Below are positions 27,861 through 37,926 of a DNA stretch of 64,000 nucleotides, piece by piece (the stretch's first letter is position 1; each line of letters opens with the position of its first letter). The notes beneath the pieces are model-generated. The model was not told where the DNA came from. It saw only the letters and a program-made list of their open reading frames with translations, and made no database searches. Where the stretch lies: contig NZ_QNQP01000012.1 of assembly GCF_003316635.1 (NCBI RefSeq), forward strand, positions 41,587 through 105,586, given 5' to 3'. This DNA comes from Roseovarius dicentrarchi. Lineage in GTDB: Bacteria; Pseudomonadota; Alphaproteobacteria; Rhodobacterales; Rhodobacteraceae. Both the position numbers and the translations under genes were made by a program.

Positions 27861-29399
27861 ATGAAATTCAATTTGAAACGACAGACTTTTCTCGCCGCCA
27901 CAGTGGCGCTGGCCTCCGGGATGATGGGCGCGCAGCTGGTGGCGCAGGACGGCACCATTGAGACCAAGCAATATGACGATGGCGGCGTCTATGAGGGCAC
28001 GTTCAAGGACGGGCTTCAGCACGGCACCGGCACCTACACCCTGCCCAATGGCTATGAATACAGCGGCGACTGGCAGGAGGGCGAAATCAAGGGTCGCGGC
28101 GTCGCCCGCTTTCCCAATGGTTCGGTCTATGAGGGCGAATTTGCCCTGGGCAAGCCCAATGGCACCGGCAAGATCGTGTTCACCGATGGCGGCACCTACG
28201 AGGGCAGCTGGCTGAACGGCAAGATCAACGGGCGCGGCATCGCCATTTATGCCAACGGCGTGCGGTATGAGGGCGAATTCATGAATGCCATGCACCACGG
28301 GCGCGGCACGATGACATCGCCCGGCGGCTATATCTATGAGGGCGATTGGGTAGAGGGTGTCAAGGACGGCACCGCCTCCATCACCTATCCCGACGGCGCC
28401 ACCTACGAGGGCGAGGTCAAGCGCGGCGCACGTGACGGCACCGGCACGCTGACCATGCCCGATGGTCTGATCTATGCGGGCCTGTGGAAAGATGGCCAGA
28501 TCGACGGCGAGGGCAAGCTGACCCAGCCCAATGGCGATGTCTATGAGGGCGCGCTGGTGGCCGGCCGCCGCGAGGGGCAAGGCCGCGTCGTTTATGACAA
28601 TGGCGACATCTACGAGGGCGCGTTCAGCGATGACAAACGCGACGGTCAGGGCACATTCACCGGCACCGATGGCTATGTCTACACCGGATCGTGGGTCGCG
28701 GGCAAAATTGCCGGCACAGGCCGCGTCACCTACCCGGACGGATCGGTTTACGAGGGCGATTTCCGCGACGATCTGGCCAATGGCGAGGGCAAGATCACCT
28801 ATCCCGACGGCGCCACCTATGACGGCCAATGGACCGATGGCGTGATCGAGGGGCAAGGCCGCGCCACATATCCCAGCGGTCTGGTCTATGAGGGCATGTT
28901 CAAGAACGCCCGCAACCACGGCCAGGGCGTGATGACCTACGCCGATGGCTATCGCTATGAAGGCGAGTGGGCCGATGGCGAGCGGCAGGGCCAAGGCACC
29001 GCCACCTATCCCGATGGCACCGTCTATACCGGCAGCTTCGTCGCCGGCCAGCGCGACGGCATTGGCAAGATCGTGATGCCCGACGGGTTCACCTACGAAG
29101 GCGAGTGGAAAGACGGCGAAATCAACGGCACCGGCGTTGCCACCTATGTGAATGGCGACGTCTACGAGGGGCTGTTTGTCGATGGCAAGCGGCAGGGCGC
29201 CGGCACAATGCGTTATGCCTCCGGTCAGGAAGAAACCGGCGATTGGCAGGACGGCGCATTGCCGACAGGCACGCCTGTCGATGCGGCGGCGCCGGACACC
29301 CCGCCGGACAGCACCGAAGACACCCCGGCAGACACCCCGGCAAACGGCGCAGCAGACAGCGCGCCCTCCGGCGAGGATGCCACCAGCAGCACACAGTAA
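27861..29399 (+). CDS. Exported MORN-repeat protein (18 tandem repeats)
   Basis: This 512-residue protein has a signal peptide ending near residue 28 (LVAQDG). Residues 44 to about 456 are 18 contiguous 23-residue MORN repeats of the form YEGxWxxGxxxGxGxxxYPDG. A low-complexity tail rich in Pro, Thr, Asp and Ala closes it. MORN arrays form elongated beta structures that act as scaffolds or bind lipid head groups; no enzyme domain is attached. It is therefore an exported scaffold-like protein of unknown partner. The DNA is highly repetitive, so repeat number may vary between strains. It is divergent from nadE. Confidence 0.9.
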   Translation: MKFNLKRQTFLAATVALASGMMGAQLVAQDGTIETKQYDDGGVYEGTFKDGLQHGTGTYTLPNGYEYSGDWQEGEIKGRGVARFPNGSVYEGEFALGKPNGTGKIVFTDGGTYEGSWLNGKINGRGIAIYANGVRYEGEFMNAMHHGRGTMTSPGGYIYEGDWVEGVKDGTASITYPDGATYEGEVKRGARDGTGTLTMPDGLIYAGLWKDGQIDGEGKLTQPNGDVYEGALVAGRREGQGRVVYDNGDIYEGAFSDDKRDGQGTFTGTDGYVYTGSWVAGKIAGTGRVTYPDGSVYEGDFRDDLANGEGKITYPDGATYDGQWTDGVIEGQGRATYPSGLVYEGMFKNARNHGQGVMTYADGYRYEGEWADGERQGQGTATYPDGTVYTGSFVAGQRDGIGKIVMPDGFTYEGEWKDGEINGTGVATYVNGDVYEGLFVDGKRQGAGTMRYASGQEETGDWQDGALPTGTPVDAAAPDTPPDSTEDTPADTPANGAADSAPSGEDATSSTQ

Positions 29400-29435
29400 C
29401 CCCCGCGCAAACGCGCCCAGACCGAGGATACTCAA

Positions 29436-29882
29436 ATGCCCCATACCGGATCATGCCTGTGCGGCGCCGCCAGATTCAGCTTTGACCACCCCGTCAGCGA
29501 AACAGGTGCCTGCCATTGCGGCATGTGCCGCAAATGGTCGGGCGGGATCGTTCTGTCGGTTCAGGTGCCGGGCGATGCGCTGAAGGTCACGGCGCACGAC
29601 ACGATCAAGATCCACACCTCATCCAAATGGGGCGAGCGGGCTTTTTGCGGCAAATGCGGCAGCGGCCTTTGGTATCGCCTGACCGCGCCCGGCCCGCAGC
29701 ACGGGATGCATTACATCAACATGGGCACGCTGGACGATACCGACGGCATCACCCTGACGCATGAGCTGTTCATTGATGCCAAACCGGCAGGTTACGCGCT
29801 GGAGGGCGATCACACGCGCATCACCGGCGCCGAATTCTTTGCAATGATCGAAGCCGAAACCGGACCGAAATACCCCGAATAG
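29436..29882 (+). CDS. GFA-family zinc protein (CENP-V/GFA domain)
   Basis: This 148-residue protein has the cysteine pattern of the glutathione-dependent formaldehyde-activating family: GSCLCGAARF, ACHCGMCRKWSG and FCGKCGSGLWYR. These ligate two zinc ions. Despite the family name, true formaldehyde activation is shown for few members, so the function here is open. The start ATG follows GAGG. It is 36 bases after the MORN gene and may be cotranscribed. Convergent with holA. Confidence 0.88.
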   Translation: MPHTGSCLCGAARFSFDHPVSETGACHCGMCRKWSGGIVLSVQVPGDALKVTAHDTIKIHTSSKWGERAFCGKCGSGLWYRLTAPGPQHGMHYINMGTLDDTDGITLTHELFIDAKPAGYALEGDHTRITGAEFFAMIEAETGPKYPE

Positions 29883-29888
29883 GCCGCT

Positions 29889-30914
29889 TTAGCGCCGCAC
29901 CGTCATCGCCAGCCGGATCAGCGCGCGTTCGACCAGCGGCATCTGCGGCGCTGTCTGCGCGGCGGATCGCAGCGCCAGATCGGTTTCGGTCAAAAGGCCC
30001 AGCGCCGTTTCCAGATTGGCCGCGCCCCATGCCTGCGCCTGCCGCTGCATCCGGTCGCGGCGGGGGCCGAACACCGGCGGGCGCATCCGCGCGATGCCTT
30101 GGCTTACGCCGCCGGGATCGGACGCCGCCGTGTAAAGCGTGCGAAAATGCCGCGTTGCCGCGATGCACAGCGCGACGGGCTGCACCCCTTGAGCGCGCAG
30201 CCGCTTCATCATCGGGCCGATCTCGCCCGATCGCGATTCGGCCACGATATGCAGGATATCATCCAGATCCGCCTCGACCGAGGCGGGCGCGCAGGCGGCG
30301 ATATCCTCGGGCGTCAGCGGCGCGGTATCGTCCAGTTTATAAAGTGCCAGCTTGTCCATTGTCTGGCGAAAATCGCCGGGGTCCAGCGCGCGCGCCAGAT
30401 CGTGCAGATCGCGCAGCGCGTCCTGCCCGATATTCTTCAGCCCGGATTTTGCCAGCGTTTCCTCGATTTCGGCGCGGCTGGGCGGCTCGTCATAAATCGC
30501 GGCGATATAGGCATTCTTGTGCGCCTCGAACGTCTTGCGCAGTTTCGATGTCGGCTTCAGCTGCCCCGCCGTCACGATGATCTGCGCGTCCCCCTCTCGC
30601 CAATCCTGGAGCGCGGCAAGGATGGGCGCCGCCATCGCCTCGGTCGCGTCCTCGACGAATGCGACACGCGGGCCGGGAAAGAAACTGGCCGCCTTGACCG
30701 CATCGTTCAGGCGCGCCGGATCCTTGCGCAGCTCGCCCGCCGCCATGCGGGTTACGCGCATTTCCTCCTCGCCGGTGGGGCCGACGAGTGCGGCGATCAC
30801 CTCGGCCCGGCGCAGGGCGATGCGCATGGGATCGGCGCCATATATCAGCAGGCCCGCGCGCGCAGGGTCGGGGCGCGCGAAATATGCGGGCGCATCGCGG
30901 GGGCTGAGTTTCAT
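29889..30914 (-). CDS. holA: DNA polymerase III delta subunit
   Basis: This 341-residue clamp-loader subunit opens the beta clamp. The family features are the N-terminal LLIYGADPMRIALRRAEVI segment and VAFVEDATE, the degenerate sensor-like core and the helical C-terminal collar domain. The ATG overlaps the lptE stop as ATGA. The order leuS-lptE-holA is widely conserved in proteobacteria, which supports all three calls. Confidence 0.92.
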   Translation of the reverse strand: MKLSPRDAPAYFARPDPARAGLLIYGADPMRIALRRAEVIAALVGPTGEEEMRVTRMAAGELRKDPARLNDAVKAASFFPGPRVAFVEDATEAMAAPILAALQDWREGDAQIIVTAGQLKPTSKLRKTFEAHKNAYIAAIYDEPPSRAEIEETLAKSGLKNIGQDALRDLHDLARALDPGDFRQTMDKLALYKLDDTAPLTPEDIAACAPASVEADLDDILHIVAESRSGEIGPMMKRLRAQGVQPVALCIAATRHFRTLYTAASDPGGVSQGIARMRPPVFGPRRDRMQRQAQAWGAANLETALGLLTETDLALRSAAQTAPQMPLVERALIRLAMTVRR

Positions 30915-31402
30915 ATGTCTGCGGCTGGAACGGCCACGATCAGGCGCGTCACGATCTGATCGGCAAGGATATTCATCAGCCGCCCCCGCGCATCGCCTTC
31001 GGAGGCTTGCGTCGCCACGGTGGAGCCGGACGCGGAGTAGCCGACAAAGTTGCTGACCTTGCCAGACGTGATGACCGCGCCCGTGTCCAGATCGCGCAGC
31101 GCATAGGTGGCATCGCCCAGCAGGTTGAACCGGGTCGTCACGTTGGCCTTCGAGATGGCTATGGATTCGCTGCCGACGTCAATCGCATAGCTCAGCCCGT
31201 ATTGCCCCGGATTGGCGCGGCCCAGCCGCGTCTCCAGCTCGCGGGTCAGCAGATAGGCGTCCCGCGTGATCGGTTCATCGACCAGCACCTTGCCGTGCAG
31301 CGCCGTGCCGGCGCCGTTCGGGCCATACACCGGGGCAAAGCCGCAGGCGGGAACCGCGGCAAGCGCGGCAAGGCAAAAGTGGCGTCTGTTAAACGACGAC
31401 AT
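30911..31402 (-). CDS. lptE: LPS-assembly lipoprotein LptE
   Basis: This 163-residue outer-membrane lipoprotein plugs and supports LptD in LPS insertion. The ATG at 31402 gives [20 protein letters not shown], with lipobox Cys20 followed by GFAPVYG, the usual LptE start in alphaproteobacteria. It overlaps the 3' end of leuS by 14 bases and holA by 4. Twin arginines precede the hydrophobic stretch. Confidence 0.9.
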   Translation of the reverse strand: MSSFNRRHFCLAALAAVPACGFAPVYGPNGAGTALHGKVLVDEPITRDAYLLTRELETRLGRANPGQYGLSYAIDVGSESIAISKANVTTRFNLLGDATYALRDLDTGAVITSGKVSNFVGYSASGSTVATQASEGDARGRLMNILADQIVTRLIVAVPAADI

Positions 31403-33935
31403 TGACGATCCTGCCGGGGACGACGATGATTTTCTTTGGCTGGCCCCCATTCAGCGCACGCTGCACAGCATCGGTTGCCAGCGCGATCTTTTCAACCTCG
31501 TCCTTGGGCATGTCCTGCGGCACCTGAATTTCGGTGCGCCGCTTGCCGTTGATCTGCACGGGCAAGGTGATGGAATCGTCCTGCATCATTGCCGGATCGG
31601 CCACCGGCCAGGGCGCGACGGCGATCAACCCTTCGCCGCCCAGCATCTGCCAGATTTCCTCGGCCAGATGCGGCGTCATCGGCGACATCAGCTGCGCCAG
31701 CGTGCGCGCGGCCTGCCGTTTGGCATCGGTGCCGGCCTCACTTTTCGCCAGCACCCCGGTAAAGGCATAAAGCCGCGCAATCGCCGCGTTGAAGCCGAAC
31801 GATTCGACGCCCCCCGTCACATCATGGATCGCCTTGTGCATCTCGCGCAGCAGCGCCTCGTCGGCCTCCGCAGTGCCTTCGGCGCCCCCTTCCGCGATCT
31901 CGGAGGCGATGCGCCAGACGCGCGACAGGTGCTTGTGCGCCGCTTCGGCGCCCGAGGCTGTCCACTCCACGTCCCGCTCGGGCGGGCTGTCGGACAGCAC
32001 GAACCAGCGGGCGGTGTCGGCGCCGTAGGAATTGATGATGCCGATGGGATCCACGACGTTTTTCTTTGATTTCGACATCTTGGCCGAGGGGACGATCTGC
32101 ACCGGTGTGCCATCGGCCAGTTTGCCGTCTGTCACATCCTCGGGCAGATGATAGACGGGGCGGCCATTGTCGCCCGGCGTCTGGTAGATCTCGTGCGTGA
32201 CCATGCCTTGGGTGAAAAGCGCGTTAAACGGCTCAGACGCCGATTTGGGCAGGTGGCCGGTGATATGCATCGCGCGCGCAAAGAAACGGCTGTAGAGCAG
32301 GTGCAGAATCGCATGTTCGACCCCGCCGATATACTGATCGACATTCATCCAGTATTCCGCCGCCGCGATATCGGTGGGCGTGTCGGCATGGGGCGCGGTG
32401 AAGCGCACGAAATACCACGAGCTGTCGACGAAGGTATCCATCGTATCCGTCTCGCGCCGGGCATCCGCGCCACATTTAGGGCAAGGTGCCTGCCGCCATG
32501 TCGGGTGGCGATCCAGCGGGTTGCCGGGCACGTCGAACGTCACATCGTCCGGCAGGCGGATCGGCAGGTTTTCCTTTTTCTCCGGCACCACGCCGCAGGT
32601 GTCGCAATGCACCACCGGGATCGGGCAGCCCCAGTAGCGTTGCCGCGACAGGCCCCAGTCGCGCAGGCGATATTTGGTCACGCCCTGCCCTACGCCGTTC
32701 TGCTCGCAGAAGGCGATGGTCGCCTCGATCGCCGCGGCGCCGGTCTGCCATGTGTCGCCCGCGATGGTGCTGACGTAATGCACCGGCTCGGTTTTTGGTG
32801 GCACGTAAGGGGCGGTCAGGTGCGGGTCTGCATCCTCGGCCGGCAGAAACGCGGGGATGATCGGCAGGCTGTATTTCGTGGCAAAGTCAAAGTCGCGCTG
32901 GTCATGCGCGGGCACACCGAAAATGGCGCCGGTGCCGTAATCCATCAGGATGAAGTTGGCCACATAGACGGGCAATTCCCACGATGTATCAAAGGGATGG
33001 CGCACGGTCAGGCCGGTGTTGTAGCCGCGCTTTTCCGCCTTCTCCAGCGCCTCTTCGGTGGTGCCGCCCTTGCGGCAGTCCGCATTGAAGGCGGCCAGAT
33101 CGGCGTCGTCCTTCTCCAGATGTTTCGCCAGCGGATGATCGGGGGATATCCCGACGAAGCTGGCGCCCATCAGGGTGTCGGGGCGGGTTGTATATACTTC
33201 GACGCGGTCGAACCCCTCCGGCCCGTCATTCAGGCCGAAGGCAAACTGAAGCCCGCGCGATTTGCCGATCCAGTTTTCCTGCATCAGCCGCACCTTGGCG
33301 GGCCAGTCATCTAGCGTATCCAGCGCCTCCAGCAGTTCCTCGGCCATGTCGGAAATGGCAAAGAACCACTGCGTCAGCTCGCGCCGCTCCACCTCGGCGC
33401 CGCTACGCCAGCCGCGGCCATTTTCGACCTGCTCATTGGCCAGAACAGTCATATCCACCGGATCCCAGTTGACGACCGCGTTCTTGCGATAGACCAGCCC
33501 AGCCTCCAGCATATCGAGGAAAAGCGCCTGCTGCTGGCCGTAATATTCCGGATCGCAGGTGGCGAATTCGCGGGACCAGTCAATCGACAGGCCCAGCGGC
33601 TTCATCTGGTCGCGCATGTCTTTGATGTTCTGATAGGTCCAGTCCTTGGGATGCCCGCCCGACGCCATTGCGGCGTTTTCTGCCGGCATGCCGAACGCGT
33701 CCCAGCCCATCGGATGCAGCACGTTATGGCCCGTCGCCAGCTTGTGCCGTGCGATCACGTCGCCCATCGTATAATTGCGAACATGGCCCATGTGGATACG
33801 GCCCGAGGGATAGGGGAACATCTCCAGCACGTAGTATTTCGGCTTGGCCGGATCGTTGCCTGCGCGGAAAATTCCGGCGTCATCCCAGGCTTTGCGCCAG
33901 TTGGCTTCGATTTGGGCGGCGGAATAACGGGGCAT
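31389..33935 (-). CDS. leuS: Leucyl-tRNA synthetase
   Basis: This 848-residue class I synthetase charges tRNA-Leu and edits mischarged products. It has the HIGH-type motif in [19 protein letters not shown], a CP1 editing domain with [10 protein letters not shown] and GVPAHDQRD, zinc-like CPKCG, and KMSKS in [13 protein letters not shown]. The ATG at 33935 ([10 protein letters not shown]) is the family-consistent start; GTG or TTG codons 15-24 bases upstream would add a short leader. It is first of the leuS-lptE-holA unit. Confidence 0.96.
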   Translation of the reverse strand: MPRYSAAQIEANWRKAWDDAGIFRAGNDPAKPKYYVLEMFPYPSGRIHMGHVRNYTMGDVIARHKLATGHNVLHPMGWDAFGMPAENAAMASGGHPKDWTYQNIKDMRDQMKPLGLSIDWSREFATCDPEYYGQQQALFLDMLEAGLVYRKNAVVNWDPVDMTVLANEQVENGRGWRSGAEVERRELTQWFFAISDMAEELLEALDTLDDWPAKVRLMQENWIGKSRGLQFAFGLNDGPEGFDRVEVYTTRPDTLMGASFVGISPDHPLAKHLEKDDADLAAFNADCRKGGTTEEALEKAEKRGYNTGLTVRHPFDTSWELPVYVANFILMDYGTGAIFGVPAHDQRDFDFATKYSLPIIPAFLPAEDADPHLTAPYVPPKTEPVHYVSTIAGDTWQTGAAAIEATIAFCEQNGVGQGVTKYRLRDWGLSRQRYWGCPIPVVHCDTCGVVPEKKENLPIRLPDDVTFDVPGNPLDRHPTWRQAPCPKCGADARRETDTMDTFVDSSWYFVRFTAPHADTPTDIAAAEYWMNVDQYIGGVEHAILHLLYSRFFARAMHITGHLPKSASEPFNALFTQGMVTHEIYQTPGDNGRPVYHLPEDVTDGKLADGTPVQIVPSAKMSKSKKNVVDPIGIINSYGADTARWFVLSDSPPERDVEWTASGAEAAHKHLSRVWRIASEIAEGGAEGTAEADEALLREMHKAIHDVTGGVESFGFNAAIARLYAFTGVLAKSEAGTDAKRQAARTLAQLMSPMTPHLAEEIWQMLGGEGLIAVAPWPVADPAMMQDDSITLPVQINGKRRTEIQVPQDMPKDEVEKIALATDAVQRALNGGQPKKIIVVPGRIVNVVV

Positions 33936-34085
33936 GGCGGCGGCTTTCACTGAGGTCAATACGTCAGGTCCGGTGATAGGCGCAGCGGCGCGTATCGTCC
34001 AGTGGCGAGGCGCATATTTGCAAGGGTTTGCACGTGCGCAAGACCTGCCTATAACGGTGCAGAGCGATATTGCAGGGCCGGGCCA

Positions 34086-35336
34086 ATGAAAATCCTATTC
34101 ATCCATCAGAATTTTCCCGGCCAGTTCAAACACCTGGCGCCAGCGCTGGCAGCGCGCGGCGATGACTGCACCGCGCTGACGCTAAAGGTAAAAGAGCCGA
34201 CCGACTGGAAGGGTGTGCGCGTTCTGCCTTATACATTGCCGGAGCGGAAGGGACAGAACGTTCACCCTTGGCTGGTGGATCTGGACACCAAGGTCACGCG
34301 CGGCGAGGCATGCTGGCGCGCGGCGCGGCGCCTCGCGGATGAGGGATATGTGCCGGATCTGATACTTGCCCATCCCGGCTGGGGCGAATCGATGTTCCTG
34401 CGCGATCTGTGGCCCGAGGCGCGCATGGGTCTGTATTGCGAACTCTATCACGAGGCGGGCTATCCGCATCTGGATTTCGACCCCGAATTTCGCGCGAGAG
34501 AGCCAGAGGTGCAGCCCCTGCGCATCCGGCTGAAGAACCTGAACAACCATCTGCACTTCCCATATGCCGAGGCCGGCCTTAGCCCCACGACGTTTCAGGC
34601 CGATACGTTTCCGGATGAATTTCGCCGCCGCATCACCGTGGCGCATGACGGCATTGACACCAACTGGTCGGCGCCGGATGCCGGTGTCGCGCTGAAATTA
34701 AAGGGATTTCCCGACTATACGCGCGAGACGGAGATCATCACCTTCGTTAACCGCAACCTTGAGCCGTATCGCGGCTATCATATTTTCATGCGCGCCCTTC
34801 CCGACCTGCTGCGCGCCCGGCCAAAGGCGCGCGTCATCATCATAGGCGGTGATGAGGTCAGCTATGGCAGCGCCCCGCCCAAGGGCAAAACGTGGAAGCA
34901 GATCTTTCGCGATGAGGTGGCGGGCCAGATCAGCGACGCCGATTGGCGCCGCGTGCATTTTCTGGGCCGCATTCCGCATGATCAGTTCACCCGCGTGCTG
35001 CAAATCAGCCGCGTGCATGTCTATCTGACCTATCCGTTCGTGCTTAGCTGGTCGCTGATCGAGGCGATGTCCTGCGGCGCGGCCATCGTTGCCAGCGACA
35101 CGGCCCCGGTGCGCGAGGTGATCGCGCATGACCAGACCGGACGGTTGGTGGATTTCTTTGACCGTGCCGCGCTGGTGCGCGAGGTTTGCGATCTGCTGGA
35201 GGATCCCGGCGCGCGCGCGCGGCTGGGTCAGGCCGCGCGGAAACATGCGGTAGAGGCATATGATCTGGAAACCATCTGCCTGCCCCGGCAGATCGCGTGG
35301 GTCGACAGCATCATGCCGATGCCCGTGGTATCCTGA
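34086..35336 (+). CDS. Glycosyltransferase (GT4-like)
   Basis: This 416-residue glycosyltransferase of the GT-B fold begins [21 protein letters not shown]. The C-terminal Glycos_transf_1 half shows [46 protein letters not shown] and the donor-binding [24 protein letters not shown]. The acceptor and donor are unknown. It is not inside an obvious polysaccharide cluster. The ATG at 34086 is preferred because the preceding frame lacks any conserved sequence. Confidence 0.9.
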   Translation: MKILFIHQNFPGQFKHLAPALAARGDDCTALTLKVKEPTDWKGVRVLPYTLPERKGQNVHPWLVDLDTKVTRGEACWRAARRLADEGYVPDLILAHPGWGESMFLRDLWPEARMGLYCELYHEAGYPHLDFDPEFRAREPEVQPLRIRLKNLNNHLHFPYAEAGLSPTTFQADTFPDEFRRRITVAHDGIDTNWSAPDAGVALKLKGFPDYTRETEIITFVNRNLEPYRGYHIFMRALPDLLRARPKARVIIIGGDEVSYGSAPPKGKTWKQIFRDEVAGQISDADWRRVHFLGRIPHDQFTRVLQISRVHVYLTYPFVLSWSLIEAMSCGAAIVASDTAPVREVIAHDQTGRLVDFFDRAALVREVCDLLEDPGARARLGQAARKHAVEAYDLETICLPRQIAWVDSIMPMPVVS

Positions 35337-35394
35337 CGCGGCAAGCCCGGCGCCGCGTCACAGTTGCGCAATCACACCCGCGCAAAGGATCCGA

Positions 35395-35895
35395 TCAGAA
35401 ATTGCCCGCCTGAATACGCAATTGCCGCGCACGCGACAGGATCGCATCTTCGACCGCGCGGCGCGTTCCCGCATCGACAGGGCCGCTTTGCGTGGACAGC
35501 GACAGGTTGAGCGACCGCGCGTCAAGCGCCGGATCGCTGATCAGGATCGTGGCGCGATAGGCGCGTCCGCCGCCCGGCGGCACGCCGTAGCCGGTGGAAA
35601 TGACGCCGGTAAAGGGATCAGCCGACTGCACCGGCAGGAAATCCAGCACCTGAAGCGACGCCGTCCAGAGGAAACGGTTCACCTTGACGCTGGCATCCTT
35701 GTTCTTGAAAATTTCAAGGATACTGCTGCCCTGCTCGCCCGGCGCCTTGCCGACGCGCGCGGGGCCCTTGGCCTCCCGCCCGCTTTTGATCTGCATGGCC
35801 TCGCGGTCCAATGTCGGCGGCTCGTCACCGCAGGCCGCAAGCATGCCGAGGGCCGCAAGAGCGATCACCGCGCGTTTCACCGAAAAAAGCATCAT
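35395..35895 (-). CDS. DUF3576 lipoprotein
   Basis: This 166-residue lipoprotein has signal MMLFSVKRAVIALAALGMLAAC with lipobox Cys22. The mature domain (SILEIFKNKDASVKVNRFLWTASLQVLDFLPVQSADPFTGVISTGY) is the DUF3576 family, which is confined largely to alphaproteobacteria and often lies near leuS-lptE-holA. This suggests an envelope role linked to LPS assembly, but it is unproved. It is convergent with the glycosyltransferase gene. Confidence 0.88.
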   Translation of the reverse strand: MMLFSVKRAVIALAALGMLAACGDEPPTLDREAMQIKSGREAKGPARVGKAPGEQGSSILEIFKNKDASVKVNRFLWTASLQVLDFLPVQSADPFTGVISTGYGVPPGGGRAYRATILISDPALDARSLNLSLSTQSGPVDAGTRRAVEDAILSRARQLRIQAGNF

Positions 35896-36056
35896 ATTAC
35901 CGTCCGACGTTGACTTTCCCCCTAGTAACCAACGCGCGCCCATGGGGCAAGCTGTTTGCAACCCGTATCGACGGCGCGCGCGATGACGCTTTGCATCCCG
36001 GTGGTCCGAATGATTAGATAAGGGCAATCTTCAACCATACATTCAAGGGTGCCCCC

Positions 36057-36704
36057 ATGAGCCTTGCCGATATCACTGCCCGCGTGGATGCCGCAATTTC
36101 CGCCGCCGGGCGCAGCCCGGACAGCGTTTCGCTGATTGCGGTGTCCAAAATGCAGCCGAACGCGCGCGTCGAGGCCGTTTTGCGCGAGGGGCATCGCAGC
36201 TTTGGCGAAAACCGCGTTCAGGAGGCAGGCGGGAAATGGCCGGAGTTTCGCGAGGCTTTCGATAATATCGATTTGCACCTGATCGGACCGCTGCAATCAA
36301 ACAAAGTGCGCCAAGCCTTCGATCTGTTTCAGACAATCCATTCGGTCGACCGGCCCAAACTGGCGAACGCAATCGCGCGCATCGCCGATGAGCTTGGCCA
36401 TTGCCCCGATTTGTTTTTGCAGGTCAACACCGGCGAAGAGGATCAGAAAGCCGGCGTCATGCCAGCCGATGCCGATGCGTTCATTGCCCAGTGCCGCGAT
36501 CTGAACCTGCCGGTAAAAGGCCTGATGTGCATTCCCCCGGTGGATGAGGAGCCCAGCCTGCATTTCGCGCTATTGGCGAAAATCGCGGCACGGAATGATC
36601 TGGCGGGACTGTCGATGGGAATGAGCGGCGATTTCGAAAGCGCCATCGCCCAGGGCGCCACCCATATTCGCGTCGGCAGCGCCATTTTCGGGGATCGCGA
36701 TTAA
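36057..36704 (+). CDS. YggS-family pyridoxal-phosphate homeostasis protein
   Basis: This 215-residue single-domain alanine-racemase-like barrel binds PLP at the Lys of LIAVSKMQP. It has the family blocks FGENRVQEA, LHLIGPLQSNK, IHSVDRPKLA and LSMGMSGDFESAI followed by RVGSAIFG. Members buffer free PLP and influence amino-acid and keto-acid balance. It is a single gene ended by a strong terminator, convergent with the H-NS gene. Confidence 0.94.
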   Translation: MSLADITARVDAAISAAGRSPDSVSLIAVSKMQPNARVEAVLREGHRSFGENRVQEAGGKWPEFREAFDNIDLHLIGPLQSNKVRQAFDLFQTIHSVDRPKLANAIARIADELGHCPDLFLQVNTGEEDQKAGVMPADADAFIAQCRDLNLPVKGLMCIPPVDEEPSLHFALLAKIAARNDLAGLSMGMSGDFESAIAQGATHIRVGSAIFGDRD

Positions 36705-36731
36705 CGCGACTTCCATCATGCACGCCACAAA

Positions 36732-36767
36732 AAAACCGCCCGCGGCATCAAGCCTGCGGGCGGTTTT
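36732..36767. terminator. Bidirectional rho-independent terminator
   Basis: AAAACCGCCCGC (36732-36743) pairs with GCGGGCGGTTTT (36756-36767). The A-run on one side and T-run on the other allow termination in both directions. It lies between the convergent yggS-family and H-NS genes. Confidence 0.9.
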
Positions 36768-36791
36768 AATTTATACGCGAGCGTTCAGGGT

Positions 36792-37166
36792 TCAGACGTT
36801 GTCTGTGTCTGTCGTGTCCACGCGCAGCGTTTCCAGATCAACGCCGCTTGCCTCTGCGTCCTTGATCCACTGGGGCCGGCGTCCGCGCCCGCTCCACGTC
36901 AGGGAGGGGTCGATCTGGCTGCGGTATTTGACCGGCGCGGGAACGCGCATTGCCTTGGGGCTGGCACTGATTCCGGCCGGCTGCGATCCTGTTCCGTCGC
37001 CAAGCAACTCATTCAGGGAATACCCCAGCTCCTTGGCCTTTTCCTTGACCGCGTTAAACGCTTCTTTGCGCTGCCGCTTGTCGCGGCCCGCCATTTCACG
37101 CTCGACTTTCTTTTGCAGTGCTTTCAATTCCTGTACGCTCAGGGATTTCAGATCGAACTTTGCCAT
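36792..37166 (-). CDS. H-NS family nucleoid protein (HvrA-like)
   Basis: This 124-residue protein has a coiled-coil N-terminal half (LKALQKKVEREMAGRDKRQRKEAFNAVKEKAKELG) for oligomerisation. The C-terminal H-NS DNA-binding motif is in LTWSGRGRRPQWIKDA, where GRGRRP is the AT-hook-like loop. In Rhodobacter the relative HvrA tunes photosynthesis and nitrogen genes; no such genes are in this window. AGGA lies 4 bases before the ATG, and an AT-rich promoter-like region extends upstream (to about 37300). Confidence 0.93.
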   Translation of the reverse strand: MAKFDLKSLSVQELKALQKKVEREMAGRDKRQRKEAFNAVKEKAKELGYSLNELLGDGTGSQPAGISASPKAMRVPAPVKYRSQIDPSLTWSGRGRRPQWIKDAEASGVDLETLRVDTTDTDNV

Positions 37167-37425
37167 TGTTTCCTACATTCGGTTTGCAACAGTGTCTTTA
37201 ACAGTCCCTTTAAATGAATTAATCGAGATGTGCAAAAGAAACCTTGACAAGGTGCGTGGAGAAACTTCGACCACTCAAGGGGGTGGCGCCGACCCTGGTT
37301 TTATTGCCAGCCGTATTCGGGCTGTGCCATTTCTCGCACAGGCTTTGCGAAACCCAGTGTTTTAATATGCATCGGCCATGACCTTGAACCAAAGGTGCGC
37401 TTTGCATCTCGTCCCTTTGTTTCAA

Positions 37426-37926
37426 TTAAACAATTAAACGTGTGCCGGGCACGGCCATCGCTGCAATCGCGTGCAGATCATCGCGGCGCAATGCAATGCA
37501 GCCTTCGGTCGGATATCCCGGCCTGCGCCATTGATGGATGAAAATGCAGCTGCCCCGCCCCGGCACCGCCTCCGGCCAGTTCCAATCTGTCACCAGCACC
37601 AGATCATACAGCGGATCGGCGCGGCGCAATGCCTCGTGGCTGGCAGTATAGGGGGCGCGAACCCATTGGTTATAGGCCGGATCGCGCATATCATCGCTCC
37701 ATAGATCGCCGGTGCGGATCGGGCGCGCCCATGGCGCCGGGCGCGGCATACGGTCGGGCCGGTAGAGCGTCATCGCAATGCGGTGGATACCCGCCGGAGT
37801 TGCGCCATCGCCCTCGCGCTTGGCTGGGGATATGCCGCCCTTGCCGATGCTGCACGGGTATATCCGCCCGCCAAATCGCAGGCCCATCGGCGTCAGGACC
37901 ATATCGCGCACGCGCGCCCCGCTCAC
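37426..37926 (-). CDS. L,D-transpeptidase (YkuD family)
   Basis: This 166-residue protein consists almost only of the YkuD catalytic domain. The active-site block is H131 with C143 (HQWRRPGYPTEGCIAL), where TEGC replaces the more common SHGC. No signal peptide is evident from the GTG at 37926, which is unusual for an enzyme acting on peptidoglycan; stand-alone YkuD proteins of this form are common in Rhodobacterales and may act in the cytoplasm or use another export route. Its GTG overlaps the FAD-oxidoreductase stop (GTGA). Confidence 0.9.
   Translation of the reverse strand: MSGARVRDMVLTPMGLRFGGRIYPCSIGKGGISPAKREGDGATPAGIHRIAMTLYRPDRMPRPAPWARPIRTGDLWSDDMRDPAYNQWVRAPYTASHEALRRADPLYDLVLVTDWNWPEAVPGRGSCIFIHQWRRPGYPTEGCIALRRDDLHAIAAMAVPGTRLIV

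Noticed and set aside
27804..29444. A 546-codon minus-strand frame opposite the MORN gene
   Set aside because: Its repeated hydrophobic pattern only mirrors the MORN repeats. It has no ribosome site or homology pattern.
37219..37425. A 68-codon minus-strand frame in the gap upstream of the H-NS gene
   Set aside because: No ribosome site, no recognisable sequence, and it covers an AT-rich promoter-like region.
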